From the NCBI RefSeq assembly GCF_001543895.1, contig NZ_JYIJ01000019.1, positions 434,001 to 498,000 on the forward strand: a DNA stretch of 64,000 nt. Reading direction: 5' to 3'. The notes below the pieces were generated by a model, which saw nothing but the letters and a program-made list of their open reading frames with translations, searched no databases and was not told the DNA's origin. This DNA comes from Carbonactinospora thermoautotrophica. GTDB lineage: Bacteria > Actinomycetota > Actinomycetes > Streptomycetales > Carbonactinosporaceae. This document shows, piece after piece, positions 1 to 9,390 of the stretch (position 1 is the first letter of the stretch; each line of letters opens with the position of its first letter). A program made the position numbers and the translations under genes.

Positions 1-399
1 GATCGCGCGTGCATTCCCGGAAGGCCGGCGCAGGGCACCCACGTCAAGGTGCCCCCACGTCCGGATCTGCCGTGGCGCGATCGAGCGCCGGGTGCGACGT
101 GCTTTTCCGCGGAAGCCGTGGAGGGCATTCGGGGCGATACATCGGAACATGCCTGTTCGGCAGCCGAACCGGGACCAATGACCCTAAGGCCCGCGCGGCG
201 TGTCGGGCGAGCCTTGACCAGGACACCCGCCGGTCGCCCGTACCGGCACCGAGCTCTGAGGTGGTTGTGGCTAGGGGACTTGGGAATGAAGAGGGGGATC
301 GGGGGCGCTGGGTGCAGGCAGCTATGGGGCCGAACGCCAGCGGGTGTCCACTTCGCCGTAGACGTCGTCGGAGAGGGCGGACCGGACCGGGAGTTGGAC
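1..399. other. Left edge, no supported gene
   Basis: I see no convincing coding region here. Long open frames exist on both strands but have the composition of GC-rich shadow frames and no recognisable motif. The segment is presumably the leader and promoter region of narK, though I could not identify a clear promoter or regulator site. Confidence 0.5.
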
Positions 400-1590
400 A
401 TGACCCGAGACCGAACCCTCGCGCTGGTTCTAGCCACCGTTGCGTTCGCCGTCAACTTCTGGGCGTGGGGGTTGCTCAGCCCACTTGCCCCCGTCTACCG
501 GGACCTGCTGGGCCTGACCCCCATACAGGTGTCGGTGATGGTGGCGGTCCCGGTGATCGTCGGGTCGCTGGGGCGCATCCCGCTCGGCGTCCTCACCGAC
601 CGCTACGGCGGGCGGCGCATGTTCGCGGCGGTGAGCTTCCTGGGCGTGATCCCGGTGGTGTTCCTGGCGTTCGCCACCGACTACTGGGCGCTGCTCGCCG
701 GCGGCCTCGCCCTGGGCGTCACGGGCGCGTCGTTCGCGATCGGCATCCCGTTCGTGAACGCCTGGTACCCGCCCGGGCAGCGCGGGCTGGCGCTGGGCAT
801 CTTCGGCATGGGCAACATCGGCACGGCCGTCGCCGGCTTCGTCGCCCCGCCGATCGCTGAGCGATGGGGCCGCCCGGCGGCGTTTCTGACGGTGGCGGCG
901 GCGCTGACGCTCATCGGCCTGGCGTTCCTGCTCCTCGGCCGAGACGCCTCCGGTACCCCGGCCGTCGCCGAGCCGTTCGGCGCCCGGTTCGCCGCGGCGG
1001 CGCGGCTGCGCGCCACCTGGGAGCTGGCCGCCCTGTACGCGCTCACCTTCGGCGGCTTCGTCGCCTTCGGCGTGTACCTGCCCACGTACTTGAAGACCAG
1101 CTACGAGCTCTCCACCGCGGACGCCGGGGCCCGGGCCGCCGGGTTCGTCGTCATCGCGACCTTGGCCCGCCCGGTGGGCGGGTGGCTGGCCGACCGGGTC
1201 GGCGGCACGCGCGTGCTGCGGGTGGTGTTCGCGGTGCTCGCGGCCTGCGCGGCCGTGACGTCGACCACCCCGCCCATGCCGCTCGCCACGGTCGCGTTCC
1301 TCACCATGGCCGCCGCCCTCGGCCTCGGCAACGGGGCGGTGTTCGCCCTGCTCGCCGAGCGGGTGCCCGCCGCCCGCGTGGGCAGCGCCACCGGCATGGT
1401 GGGCGCGGCCGGCGGGCTGGGCGGGTTCTTCCCGCCATTGGTCATGGGACTCGTGTACCAGGCCACCGGCGGGTACACGATCGGCCTGCTGCTGCTGTCC
1501 GCGACGGCTCTGGCGGCGTTCGCCTACTGCGTGGCCGGCCTGGGACCCCGGCGGCCGGTGCCACGGGCGGGCGTGTCGGCGATGTCCTGA
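400..1590 (+). CDS. narK: Nitrate/nitrite transporter NarK (MFS)
   Basis: This is a major facilitator superfamily transporter of about 396 residues with some twelve hydrophobic segments. It is expected to import nitrate and/or export nitrite across the cytoplasmic membrane. The frame is open far upstream, but the hydrophobic protein begins at the ATG at 400 (MTRDRTLALVLATVAF), so I chose that start. MFS features include GRIPLGVLTDRYGGRR after the second membrane segment and the glycine-rich nitrate-signature-like GNIGTAVAGFVAPPIA and GAAGGLGGFFPPLVMG. It lies 27 bases upstream of narG in the same direction, the usual place for narK, and is probably co-transcribed with narGHJI. The family call is firm; the direction of transport is inferred. 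Confidence 0.9.
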   Translation: MTRDRTLALVLATVAFAVNFWAWGLLSPLAPVYRDLLGLTPIQVSVMVAVPVIVGSLGRIPLGVLTDRYGGRRMFAAVSFLGVIPVVFLAFATDYWALLAGGLALGVTGASFAIGIPFVNAWYPPGQRGLALGIFGMGNIGTAVAGFVAPPIAERWGRPAAFLTVAAALTLIGLAFLLLGRDASGTPAVAEPFGARFAAAARLRATWELAALYALTFGGFVAFGVYLPTYLKTSYELSTADAGARAAGFVVIATLARPVGGWLADRVGGTRVLRVVFAVLAACAAVTSTTPPMPLATVAFLTMAAALGLGNGAVFALLAERVPAARVGSATGMVGAAGGLGGFFPPLVMGLVYQATGGYTIGLLLLSATALAAFAYCVAGLGPRRPVPRAGVSAMS

Positions 1591-1617
1591 GGGGTAGAGG
1601 CCCCACCAACGCAAACG

Positions 1618-4600
1618 ATGGGAGATGACCGGGTGGTCACGCGACGCGAATCCGCCGGGATGGACGGGCCGGTCGCCGAGGCGCTGCTACGGTTCGGCCG
1701 CTATCTACGTCCCGGCGAGGTGTCTTCGGACCTGCGCACGCTGCACCGGGTCGGGGGCCGGGACGCGGACACCTTCTACCGGGACCGGTGGAGCCACGAC
1801 AAGGTCGTGCGCTCCACGCACGGGGTGAACTGCACCGGGTCCTGCTCGTGGAAGGTGTACGTCAAGGAGGGGATCATCACCTGGGAGGCGCAGCAGACCG
1901 ACTACCCCTCGGTCGGCCCGGACCGGCCCGAGTACGAGCCCCGCGGCTGCCCGCGCGGCGCGGCCTTCTCCTGGTACACCTACTCGCCCACCCGCGTGCG
2001 CTACCCCTACGTGCGGAGCGTGCTGCTGGAGGCGTACCGGGCGGCGAAGCGGCGCACCGGCGACCCGGTGCGCGCCTGGGCGGAGGTCACCGGCGACCCG
2101 CAGACCGCGCGGGCGTACCAGGCGGCGCGCGGCAAGGGCGGCCTGGTGCGCGCCACCTGGGAGGAAGCGGTGGAGATGATCGCCGCCGCGCACGTCCACA
2201 CGATCAAGGAGTACGGGCCGGACCGGATCGCCGGGTTTTCCCCGATCCCCGCGATGTCGATGGTGTCCCACGCGGCCGGGTCGCGGTTCGTCTCGCTGCT
2301 CGGCGGCGTCATGCTCTCCTTCTACGACTGGTACGCCGACCTGCCGGTGGCCTCCCCGCAGGTGTTCGGGGACCAGACCGACGTGCCGGAGTCCGGCGAC
2401 TGGTGGGACGCCAGTTACCTGCTGGTGTGGGGTTCCAACATCCCGGTCACCCGCACCCCCGACGCGCACTGGATGACCGAGGCCCGCTACCGGGGCCAGA
2501 AGGTCGTCGTGATCTCGCCCGACTACTCCGACGCGGTCAAGTTCGCCGACGAGTGGCTGCCCGCCCAGCCGGGCACCGACGGTGCGCTGGCGATGGCGAT
2601 GGGGCACGTGATCCTGCGCGAGTTCCTGGTCGACCGCCCAGTGCCGCGGTTCGTCCGCTACGCCCAGCGGTTCACCGACCTGCCGTTCCTGGTGACCCTC
2701 ACCCGGCGCGGGGATGACGGGGGTTGGGTGCCCGGCAAGTTCCTCACCGCCGCCGACCTGGGCCAGGCTGATGAGCACGCGGCGTTCCGGACCGTCATCT
2801 GGGACGCGCGCACCGGAGCGCCCGCGGTGCCCAACGGCTCGCTGGGCTTCCGGTACGGGGAGGCGGGCCGAGGCCGGTGGAACCTGGATCTCGGCGACCT
2901 GGAGCCCGAGCTCACCTTCTACGGCGCGGCGGACGCCCAGCCGGTGCCGGTGGACCTGCCCCGCTTCGACACCCCGGACGGAGCCGTGCTGCGCCGCGGG
3001 GTCCCCGCGCGCCGCGTCGGCGACCACCTGGTGACCACCGTGTTCGACCTCCTCCTCGCCCAGTACGGCGTGGGCCGCGACGGGCTGCCCGGGGAGTGGC
3101 CGGCCGGGTACGACGACGCCGGCCAGCCCTATACGCCCGCCTGGCAGGAGCCGATCACCGGGGTGCCGGCGGCCGCGGCGGCGCGGATCGCCCGGGAGTT
3201 CGCCCGCAACGCCGAGCAGTCCGGCGGCCGGTCCATGATCATCATGGGTGCGGGCGCCAACCACTGGTTCCATTCCGACACGACCTACCGGGCCATGCTC
3301 GCCCTCGTGCTGCTCACCGGCTGCGAGGGGATCAACGGCGGCGGCTGGGCGCACTACGTGGGCCAGGAGAAGTGCCGGCCGCTCACCGGGTGGGCGCAGC
3401 TCGCGTTCGGCCTGGACTGGACCCGCCCGCCCCGGCAGATGGCGGGCACCGCGTTCTGGTACCTGCACACCGACCAGTGGCGGTACGACCAGACCGACAC
3501 CGGTGTCCTGGCCTCGCCGCTGGGGGATGGCCGGTTCGCCGGGCGGACAGCGGCCGACCTGATCGCCCAGTCCGCACGGCTGGGCTGGATGCCGTCGTAC
3601 CCGACCTTCGACCGCAACCCCTTGGACCTCGCCGATGAGGCCGAAGCGGCGGGGGGCGACCCGGGCAGGTACGTGACGGAGGAGCTGCGCGCCGGGCGGC
3701 TGCGCTTCGCCTGCGAGGACCCCGACGACCCGCGCAACTTCCCCCGCGTGCTCACCGTGTGGCGGGCCAACCTGCTGGGCTCCTCGGCGAAGGGGAGCGA
3801 GTACTTCCTCAGGCACCTGCTCGGCACGGACGACGCGGTACGGGCGCGGGAGACCCCGCCGGAGCGGCGACCCCAGGACGTCACCTGGCGCGAGGACGCC
3901 CCGGCCGGGAAGCTGGACCTGCTCGTCACCCTCGATTTCCGGATGACCAGCACCGCGCTGCTCGCCGACGTGGTGCTGCCCGCCGCCACCTGGTACGAGA
4001 AGCACGACCTGTCCAGCACGGACATGCACCCGTTCGTGCACGCGTTCAACCCGGCGATCGCCCCGCCCTGGCAGACCCGGACCGACTTCGACGCCTTCCA
4101 CGCGATCGCCCGGGCGTTCAGCGCGCTGGCCCGCACCCACCTGGGGGTGCGCAAGGACCTGGTCGCGGCGCCGTTGCTGCACGACACCCCCGACGAGCTG
4201 GCCACCCCGCAAGGGCGCGTGCGCGACTGGCGTACCGGGGAGTGCGATCCGGTTCCCGGCAAGACCTTCCCGAAGATCACCGTGGTGGAGCGCGACTACC
4301 CGGCCCTGGCCGCCCGCATGGCCGCCCTCGGGCCGCTGCTGGACACGCTGGGGGCGACCACGAAGGGGGTCACCTTCGACGTCACCGACGAGATCGCGTA
4401 CCTGAGGGAGAAGAACGGCGTGGTGCGTGACGGGCCCGCCGCCGGCCGCCCGTCGCTGGCGCGCGACACCCACATGGCCGAGGCGATCCTCACCCTGTCG
4501 GGCACCACCAACGGGCGCCTGGCCACGCAGGGGTTCCACGCCCTGGAGGAGCGCACCGGCACCCGGCTCGCGGACCTCGCCGCCGAGCACGAGGGCAAGC

Positions 4601-5325
4601 GCGTCACCTTCGCCGACACCCAGGCCCGCCCGGTGCCGGTCATCACCTCACCCGAATGGTCCGGCAGCGAGTCCGGCGGGCGCCGCTACGCGCCGTTCAC
4701 CATCAACGTCGAGCGGCTCAAACCCTGGCACACGCTCACCGGCCGACAGCACTTCTACCTGGACCACGACTGGATGGCCGAGTTCGGCGAGCAGTTGCCG
4801 GTCTACCGGCCTCCGCTGGACATGCACCGGCTCTTCGGCGAGCCACGGCCCGGATCCCGGGACGAGCTGGGAGTCACCGTCCGCTACCTCACGCCGCACT
4901 CCAAGTGGTCGATCCACTCCGAGTACCAGGACAACCTGCTCATGCTCACCCTGTCCCGCGGCGGGCCCACGATCTGGATGAGCCCGGAGGACGCGGCGAA
5001 GATCGGCGTGCGCGACAACGACTGGGTGGAGGCGGTCAACCGCAACGGGGTGGTGGTCGCCCGCGCCACGGTCTCGCACCGCATGCCCGAGGGCACCGTG
5101 TACCTGTACCACGCTCCCGAACGCGTGGTGGACGTGCCCAAGGCGGAGGCGTCCGGCAAACGGGGCGGCATCCACAACTCCCTGACCCGCCTGCTGCTCA
5201 AGCCCACCCACCTGATCGGCGGGTACGCGCAACTCACATTCGCCTTCAACTACCTCGGCCCGACCGGGAACCAGCGCGACGAGGTCACCGTGATCCGCCG
5301 GCGCAGCCAGGAGGTGGAGTACTGA
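1618..5325 (+). CDS. narG: Respiratory nitrate reductase alpha subunit NarG
   Basis: This is the catalytic molybdenum bis-MGD subunit of membrane-bound nitrate reductase (nitrate to nitrite, quinol as donor, on the cytoplasmic face). The product is 1235 residues, the normal NarG length. Near the N terminus HGVNCTGSCSWKVYVKEG carries the His and Cys ligands of the FS0 [4Fe-4S] cluster. Typical NarG segments follow, such as SFYDWYADLPVASPQ, LLVWGSNIPVTRTPDAHW and VLPAATWYEKHDLSSTDMHP. The ATG at 1618 has no clear ribosome site. A GTG at 1633, preceded by GGGAG at about 1620, is an equally good start and loses only five residues. The stop overlaps the narH start (TGATG). Confidence 0.97.
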   Translation: MGDDRVVTRRESAGMDGPVAEALLRFGRYLRPGEVSSDLRTLHRVGGRDADTFYRDRWSHDKVVRSTHGVNCTGSCSWKVYVKEGIITWEAQQTDYPSVGPDRPEYEPRGCPRGAAFSWYTYSPTRVRYPYVRSVLLEAYRAAKRRTGDPVRAWAEVTGDPQTARAYQAARGKGGLVRATWEEAVEMIAAAHVHTIKEYGPDRIAGFSPIPAMSMVSHAAGSRFVSLLGGVMLSFYDWYADLPVASPQVFGDQTDVPESGDWWDASYLLVWGSNIPVTRTPDAHWMTEARYRGQKVVVISPDYSDAVKFADEWLPAQPGTDGALAMAMGHVILREFLVDRPVPRFVRYAQRFTDLPFLVTLTRRGDDGGWVPGKFLTAADLGQADEHAAFRTVIWDARTGAPAVPNGSLGFRYGEAGRGRWNLDLGDLEPELTFYGAADAQPVPVDLPRFDTPDGAVLRRGVPARRVGDHLVTTVFDLLLAQYGVGRDGLPGEWPAGYDDAGQPYTPAWQEPITGVPAAAAARIAREFARNAEQSGGRSMIIMGAGANHWFHSDTTYRAMLALVLLTGCEGINGGGWAHYVGQEKCRPLTGWAQLAFGLDWTRPPRQMAGTAFWYLHTDQWRYDQTDTGVLASPLGDGRFAGRTAADLIAQSARLGWMPSYPTFDRNPLDLADEAEAAGGDPGRYVTEELRAGRLRFACEDPDDPRNFPRVLTVWRANLLGSSAKGSEYFLRHLLGTDDAVRARETPPERRPQDVTWREDAPAGKLDLLVTLDFRMTSTALLADVVLPAATWYEKHDLSSTDMHPFVHAFNPAIAPPWQTRTDFDAFHAIARAFSALARTHLGVRKDLVAAPLLHDTPDELATPQGRVRDWRTGECDPVPGKTFPKITVVERDYPALAARMAALGPLLDTLGATTKGVTFDVTDEIAYLREKNGVVRDGPAAGRPSLARDTHMAEAILTLSGTTNGRLATQGFHALEERTGTRLADLAAEHEGKRVTFADTQARPVPVITSPEWSGSESGGRRYAPFTINVERLKPWHTLTGRQHFYLDHDWMAEFGEQLPVYRPPLDMHRLFGEPRPGSRDELGVTVRYLTPHSKWSIHSEYQDNLLMLTLSRGGPTIWMSPEDAAKIGVRDNDWVEAVNRNGVVVARATVSHRMPEGTVYLYHAPERVVDVPKAEASGKRGGIHNSLTRLLLKPTHLIGGYAQLTFAFNYLGPTGNQRDEVTVIRRRSQEVEY

Positions 5326-6992
5326 TGCGCGTCATGGCGCAGCTCGCCATGGTGATGAACCTGGACAAATGCATTGGCTGCCACACCTGTTCGGTGACCT
5401 GCAAGCAGGCGTGGACCAACCGGGCCGGGGTGGAGTACGTGTGGTTCAACAACGTCGAGACCCGGCCCGGCCAGGGATACCCGCGCACCTACGAGGACCA
5501 GGAGCGCTGGCAGGGCGGCTGGACGCTCAACCGCCGCGGCCGGCTGAAGCTCAAGGCCGGCGGCCGGCTGAAGAAGCTGCTCACGATCTTCGCCAACCCG
5601 CTGATGCCGCGGATCCAGGACTACTACGAGCCCTGGACGTACGACTACCGGACGCTGCTGGAGGCCCCGCTGCAGCGAGACGCGCCGGTCGCGCGGCCCA
5701 AGTCGCTGCTCACCGGCCAGGACATGAAGATCTCCTGGAGCGCCAACTGGGACGACGACCTGGCCGGCGGTCCGGAGCTAGCCCCGGCGGACCCGGTGCT
5801 GCGGCAGGTCTCCGACCGGGTGCGGCTGGAGTTCGAGAAGACGTTCATGTTCTACCTGCCGCGTATCTGCGAGCACTGTCTCAACCCGTCCTGCGCGGCG
5901 TCCTGTCCTTCCGGCGCGATCTACAAGCGGGCCGAGGACGGCATCGTGCTGGTCGACTCCGACCGTTGCCGGGGCTGGCGGATGTGCGTGACCGGCTGCC
6001 CGTACAAGAAGGTGTACTTCAACCACCGGACCGGCAAGGCTGAGAAGTGCACCTTCTGCTTCCCCCGCGTCGAGGTGGGCCTCCCGACCGTGTGCTCGGA
6101 GACGTGCGTGGGGCGGCTGCGCTACATCGGCTTGATGCTCTACGACGCCGACCGGGTGCTCCAGGCGGCGTCCGTCCCCGACGAGAAGGACCTGTACCAG
6201 GCCCAGAAGGACGTCTTCCTCGACCCGCACGACCCTGAGGTGGCGGCCGCCGCCGAACGGGACGACGTCCCCCGCGACTGGATCGAGGCCGCCCGGCGTT
6301 CCCCGGTGTACCGGCTGATCTTCGACTACGGGGTGGCGCTGCCGCTGCACCCGGAATACCGCACGCTGCCCATGGTCTGGTACATCCCGCCGCTGTCCCC
6401 GGTGGTCGACGTGCTGCGCGACACCGGGCACGACGCGGAGTCCGCGGACAACCTGTTCGCCGCCGTGGACGCGCTGCGCATCCCGGTGGAGTACCTGGCC
6501 GGGCTGTTCACCGCCGGCGACCCCGAGCCGGTGCGCCAGGTGTTGCACCGTCTCGCGGCCATGCGCGCCTACATGCGCGACATCAACCTCGGCGCGGAGC
6601 CCAACGACGCGATCCCCGCCTCGGTCGGGATGACCGGCGAGCAGCTGTACGAGATGTACCGGCTGCTGGCGCTCGCCAAGTACGAGGACCGGTACGTGAT
6701 CCCGGCCGCGCACACCGAGACCGCCGCCCAGCTGGAGGAGCTGCCCACCGGGTGCAGCCTGGACTACGAGGGCGGGCCGGGCATGGGTGGCTCGGGTCCG
6801 TTCGGGGAGGGGTCGGGCGGGGCGACCCCGATCGCGGTGGAGAGCTTCCACGCGCTGCGGCAGCGCGCGACCGCCGACACCCCCGTCGACCCCGGCGACA
6901 CCGCGCAGCGGCTCAACCTGCTCAACTGGGACGGCAAGGGGCGGCCGGAGGGGTTGTTCCCGCCCCGCCGCGACACCGAGGAGCCGGCATGA
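5325..6992 (+). CDS. narH: Nitrate reductase beta subunit NarH (iron-sulfur)
   Basis: NarH is the electron-transfer subunit that carries electrons from NarI to NarG through four Fe-S clusters. The 555-residue protein starts MRVMAQLAMVMNLDKCIGCH, sharing one base with the narG stop codon. Four cysteine groups are visible: CIGCHTCSVTC; CEHCLNPSCAASC; CRGWRMCVTGC; and CTFC with a later C. The third group has tryptophan between the first cysteines (CRGWRMC), the NarH feature that marks a [3Fe-4S] cluster. The open frame extends hundreds of bases upstream inside narG, but homology begins only here. It overlaps narJ by four bases (ATGA), so the subunits are translationally coupled. Confidence 0.97.
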   Translation: MRVMAQLAMVMNLDKCIGCHTCSVTCKQAWTNRAGVEYVWFNNVETRPGQGYPRTYEDQERWQGGWTLNRRGRLKLKAGGRLKKLLTIFANPLMPRIQDYYEPWTYDYRTLLEAPLQRDAPVARPKSLLTGQDMKISWSANWDDDLAGGPELAPADPVLRQVSDRVRLEFEKTFMFYLPRICEHCLNPSCAASCPSGAIYKRAEDGIVLVDSDRCRGWRMCVTGCPYKKVYFNHRTGKAEKCTFCFPRVEVGLPTVCSETCVGRLRYIGLMLYDADRVLQAASVPDEKDLYQAQKDVFLDPHDPEVAAAAERDDVPRDWIEAARRSPVYRLIFDYGVALPLHPEYRTLPMVWYIPPLSPVVDVLRDTGHDAESADNLFAAVDALRIPVEYLAGLFTAGDPEPVRQVLHRLAAMRAYMRDINLGAEPNDAIPASVGMTGEQLYEMYRLLALAKYEDRYVIPAAHTETAAQLEELPTGCSLDYEGGPGMGGSGPFGEGSGGATPIAVESFHALRQRATADTPVDPGDTAQRLNLLNWDGKGRPEGLFPPRRDTEEPA

Positions 6993-7621
6993 GGCTCACC
7001 GACGAACAGCGCCGCATCGCGCACCAGGCCGCGTCGCTGCTGCTCAGCTACCCCGACGAGACGCTGTCCGCGGCCGTCCCGGCGCTGCGCGCGGCAGCCG
7101 CCGAGCTGCCCGAGCCGGTCGCCGCCCCGCTGCGGCGGATCATCGGCCACGTGGCGGACACCCCGCTCGCCGACCTCGCCACCGAGTACGTGGCGACCTT
7201 CGACCTCAAGCGCCGCTGCTGCCTGTACCTCACCTACTACGCCTACGGCGACACCCGCAAGCGCGGGCTGGCGTTGCTGCGCTTCCAGCAGGCCTACCGC
7301 TCGTACGGGTTCGACCTCACCGGCCAGGAGCTGCCCGACCACCTGGCCGTGGTGCTCGAGTTCTCCGCGCGCGGCGCGACCCGCACCGCCGGCCGGCTGC
7401 TGCGTGAGCACCGGGCCGGGTTGGAGCTGCTCTGGCAGGCACTGCGTGACCTGCGTTCCCCGTACGCGGACGCCGTCGCCGCCGTCCGCGCGACCCTGCC
7501 CCCGGCCGGGCCGCGCGACCTCGCCGCGGCGCTGCGCCTCGCCGAGCAGGGTCCGCCGGCCGAGGAGGTCGGCCTCGAACCCTACCCGTCCTCGCCCGAC
7601 CCGCTCGGAGGTCGCCGGTGA
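6989..7621 (+). CDS. narJ: Nitrate reductase assembly chaperone NarJ
   Basis: This is a TorD/NarJ-type chaperone of 210 residues, mostly helical, that binds apo-NarG and helps insert the molybdenum cofactor before membrane attachment. It is not part of the final enzyme. Supporting segments are ASLLLSYPDE near the start and the conserved LATEYVATFDLKRRCCLYLTY followed by GDTRKRG, which are typical of NarJ. The ATG at 6989 overlaps the narH stop (ATGA), and its own stop overlaps the narI GTG. The position between narH and narI is diagnostic. Confidence 0.95.
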   Translation: MRLTDEQRRIAHQAASLLLSYPDETLSAAVPALRAAAAELPEPVAAPLRRIIGHVADTPLADLATEYVATFDLKRRCCLYLTYYAYGDTRKRGLALLRFQQAYRSYGFDLTGQELPDHLAVVLEFSARGATRTAGRLLREHRAGLELLWQALRDLRSPYADAVAAVRATLPPAGPRDLAAALRLAEQGPPAEEVGLEPYPSSPDPLGGRR

Positions 7622-8376
7622 AACCGCTGGACCTGGTGCTGTGGGTGATCGTCCCCTACGTGTCGATCACCGTGTTCGTACTCGGCCACGTGTGGCGCTA
7701 CCGGTACGACAAGTTCGGCTGGACCACCCGTTCCACGCAGCTGTACGAGCAGCGCCTGCTGCGCTGGGGCAGCCCGCTGTTCCACTTCGGCATCCTGGTC
7801 GCCCTGTTCGGGCACGTGATCGGCATCCTGATCCCCAAGAGCTGGACGCTTGCCGTGGGCGTGCCCGAGGGGCTGTACCACGCGGCGGCGGTGGGGCTGG
7901 GTGCGCTCGCCGGGTTCTGCACGCTGGTCGGGCTGGCGATCCTCATCTACCGGCGGCGCACCGTCGGCCCGGTGTTCCGCGCCACGACCGTGAACGACAA
8001 GGCCATGTACGTGCTACTGGCCGCCACCATCGTGCTCGGCCTGGCCACGACCGTGCTCGGCAACCTCACCGGGCACCCACACGACTACCGGGATACCGTC
8101 GCGCCCTGGTTCCGCTCGATCTTCGCGCTGCACCCCCGAGCCGAGCTGATGGCCGAGGCCCCGCTCGGGTTCCAGCTGCACGCGCTGGCCGCGTTCGCCC
8201 TCTTCGCCTTCTGGCCCTTCACCAGGCTGGTGCACATGTTCAGCTTCCCGATCGGGTACCTGACCCGCCCCTACATCGTGTACCGCAGCCGGGACATCCG
8301 GCCCGCCGCCCCCCGCGCCGGGGTGTGGGAGGCGCCTACGCTCCCAACACCCACCCGCCGCGGCAGGACCCGTTGA
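7618..8376 (+). CDS. narI: Nitrate reductase gamma subunit NarI (cytochrome b)
   Basis: NarI is the diheme cytochrome b that anchors NarGH and oxidises quinol. The 252-residue protein has five hydrophobic segments. Histidines suited to heme ligation occur in FHFGILVALFGHVIG and in the last helices (FQLHALAAFALFAFWPFTRLVHMFS). LTRPYIVYRSR near the C terminus is family-typical. The start is GTG overlapping the narJ stop by four bases. It ends the narK-narGHJI run; the next gene is convergent. Confidence 0.96.
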   Translation: MKPLDLVLWVIVPYVSITVFVLGHVWRYRYDKFGWTTRSTQLYEQRLLRWGSPLFHFGILVALFGHVIGILIPKSWTLAVGVPEGLYHAAAVGLGALAGFCTLVGLAILIYRRRTVGPVFRATTVNDKAMYVLLAATIVLGLATTVLGNLTGHPHDYRDTVAPWFRSIFALHPRAELMAEAPLGFQLHALAAFALFAFWPFTRLVHMFSFPIGYLTRPYIVYRSRDIRPAAPRAGVWEAPTLPTPTRRGRTR

Positions 8377-8476
8377 CCGAGACCGGCGACGGGGGACCCT
8401 TCGCCGCGATGCCGGGCGCAAGCACCGCGGGCCGAGCGACGCGCGCACGAGGCCGCGTGAGACCGGGAACAGGCCG

Positions 8477-8505
8477 GTGTTCCTCGCCGGAGGACAGAGG
8501 AACAC
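8477..8505. terminator. Candidate hairpin between convergent genes
   Basis: GTGTTCCTC (8477-8485) and GAGGAACAC (8497-8505) form a perfect 9-bp stem with an 11-base loop. It lies between the end of narI and the end of the convergent hemerythrin-like gene. There is no long T run, which is common for actinobacterial terminators. The rest of 8377-8588 shows no gene. Confidence 0.45.
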
Positions 8506-8588
8506 TGCAAGCTCGCCGACAGCGCTCACGCGGCCCGGTTCGGCCCTGGCGCGCGAGGGGTGGGTTCTGGCGCGTCCTGAGGGGTCGG

Positions 8589-9304
8589 TCAGGACTTACC
8601 GATGCGCACCCGCCACACCTCGGGGCCGGACTCCAGGTAGTCCCAGGCGAACTCATCCGGGTGCTCGGCCTGGAACTGGTAGTACAGCGGCTTGGGATCG
8701 TGGTCGTTGACGAGCACGAACGCCTCTCCGGCGGAAAGCACGTGGAACATCGCGAAGATCTTCTGGCGCCGCAGCGCGGGAGCGAGCGGGCGGACGTCCA
8801 GCTCCTCGCCGTTCGCCACGGTGGCGGGGGAGGCGTGATCGTGTGCTGGGCCGAGGATGTCGTGCATATCGCCCAGCAGGCTTCCCAGGTCGACGCCGGC
8901 GTCGGCGAGGACGGGAAGCAGCAGGTCGTTCTCCTTGCCCAGGTGGGCGTCGAACAGGGCGTGCAGGGCACCGGCCGCGGCCGTCATCTCGGCGGAGGTA
9001 CGGGCCTTGGCCGCCCTCGCCACCAGGTCGCGCAGGGCCCGGCGGTCATCGCGGACACCAGCAGCGCGGTCGCGGACAGGTTCGCCGCCGCCTGGTACAG
9101 CGTCTCCTCCTCCGCCGCCGCGTGGGGGAGGAGTTGCGTCTCGCAGAACCTCACCAGCTCGGTCTGGATGTCGCTCAGGTCGGGCGACAGTCGATCAGCA
9201 GCGCTCCGCAGTGTCGCGGTGCGCTCGGCGAGGCCACGCGCGAGCGTGTCGTGATGGGCGCGGATGGCCGCGACGGTGGGCTCCTGCCCCGTGCGTGCTG
9301 TCAT
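8589..9304 (-). pseudogene. Hemerythrin-like plus DUF2249 protein, frameshifted
   Basis: Two overlapping minus-strand frames together make one known architecture. The upstream frame (9304 to about 9045) encodes a His/Glu-rich helical hemerythrin-type segment with IRAHHDTLARGL and LLPHAAAEEETLY. The downstream frame (to 8589) supplies ALHALFDAHLGKENDLLLP, completing the iron-binding helices, followed by a DUF2249 domain ending EVWRVRIGKS. The frames join if one base is missing near 9040-9046 (SAMTA then RALRDLVARAAKA). Such proteins accompany nitrate, nitrite and NO genes in many bacteria and may sense or bind NO or oxygen. The lesion is either real decay or a one-base sequencing error in a G/C run. 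Confidence 0.7.
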
Positions 9305-9339
9305 GGTGGTCCCTCACTGGTACCGGGAGCGGCAAGTTT

Positions 9340-9364
9340 TTCTTATATAAATTGTATATAAGAA
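9340..9364. promoter_or_regulatory. AT-rich dyad operator before the nitrite reductase operon
   Basis: TTCTTATATA (9340-9349) and TATATAAGAA (9355-9364) are perfect 10-bp inverted repeats around AATTG. The site sits in the 86-base gap between the hemerythrin-like gene (minus strand) and the nirK operon (plus strand), so one regulator could control both. Its AT-richness stands out sharply from the surrounding GC-rich sequence. Rrf2/NsrR-type NO sensors use AT-rich dyads in comparable positions; the assignment to that family is inference. Confidence 0.7.
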
Positions 9365-9390
9365 CAGCATCGTGCAAAATAAACCAAGAC

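Noticed and set aside
1705-4590. Very long antisense frames across narG and other core genes
   Set aside because: They are GC-rich shadow frames with no domain, in regions where the sense strand is a clear gene.
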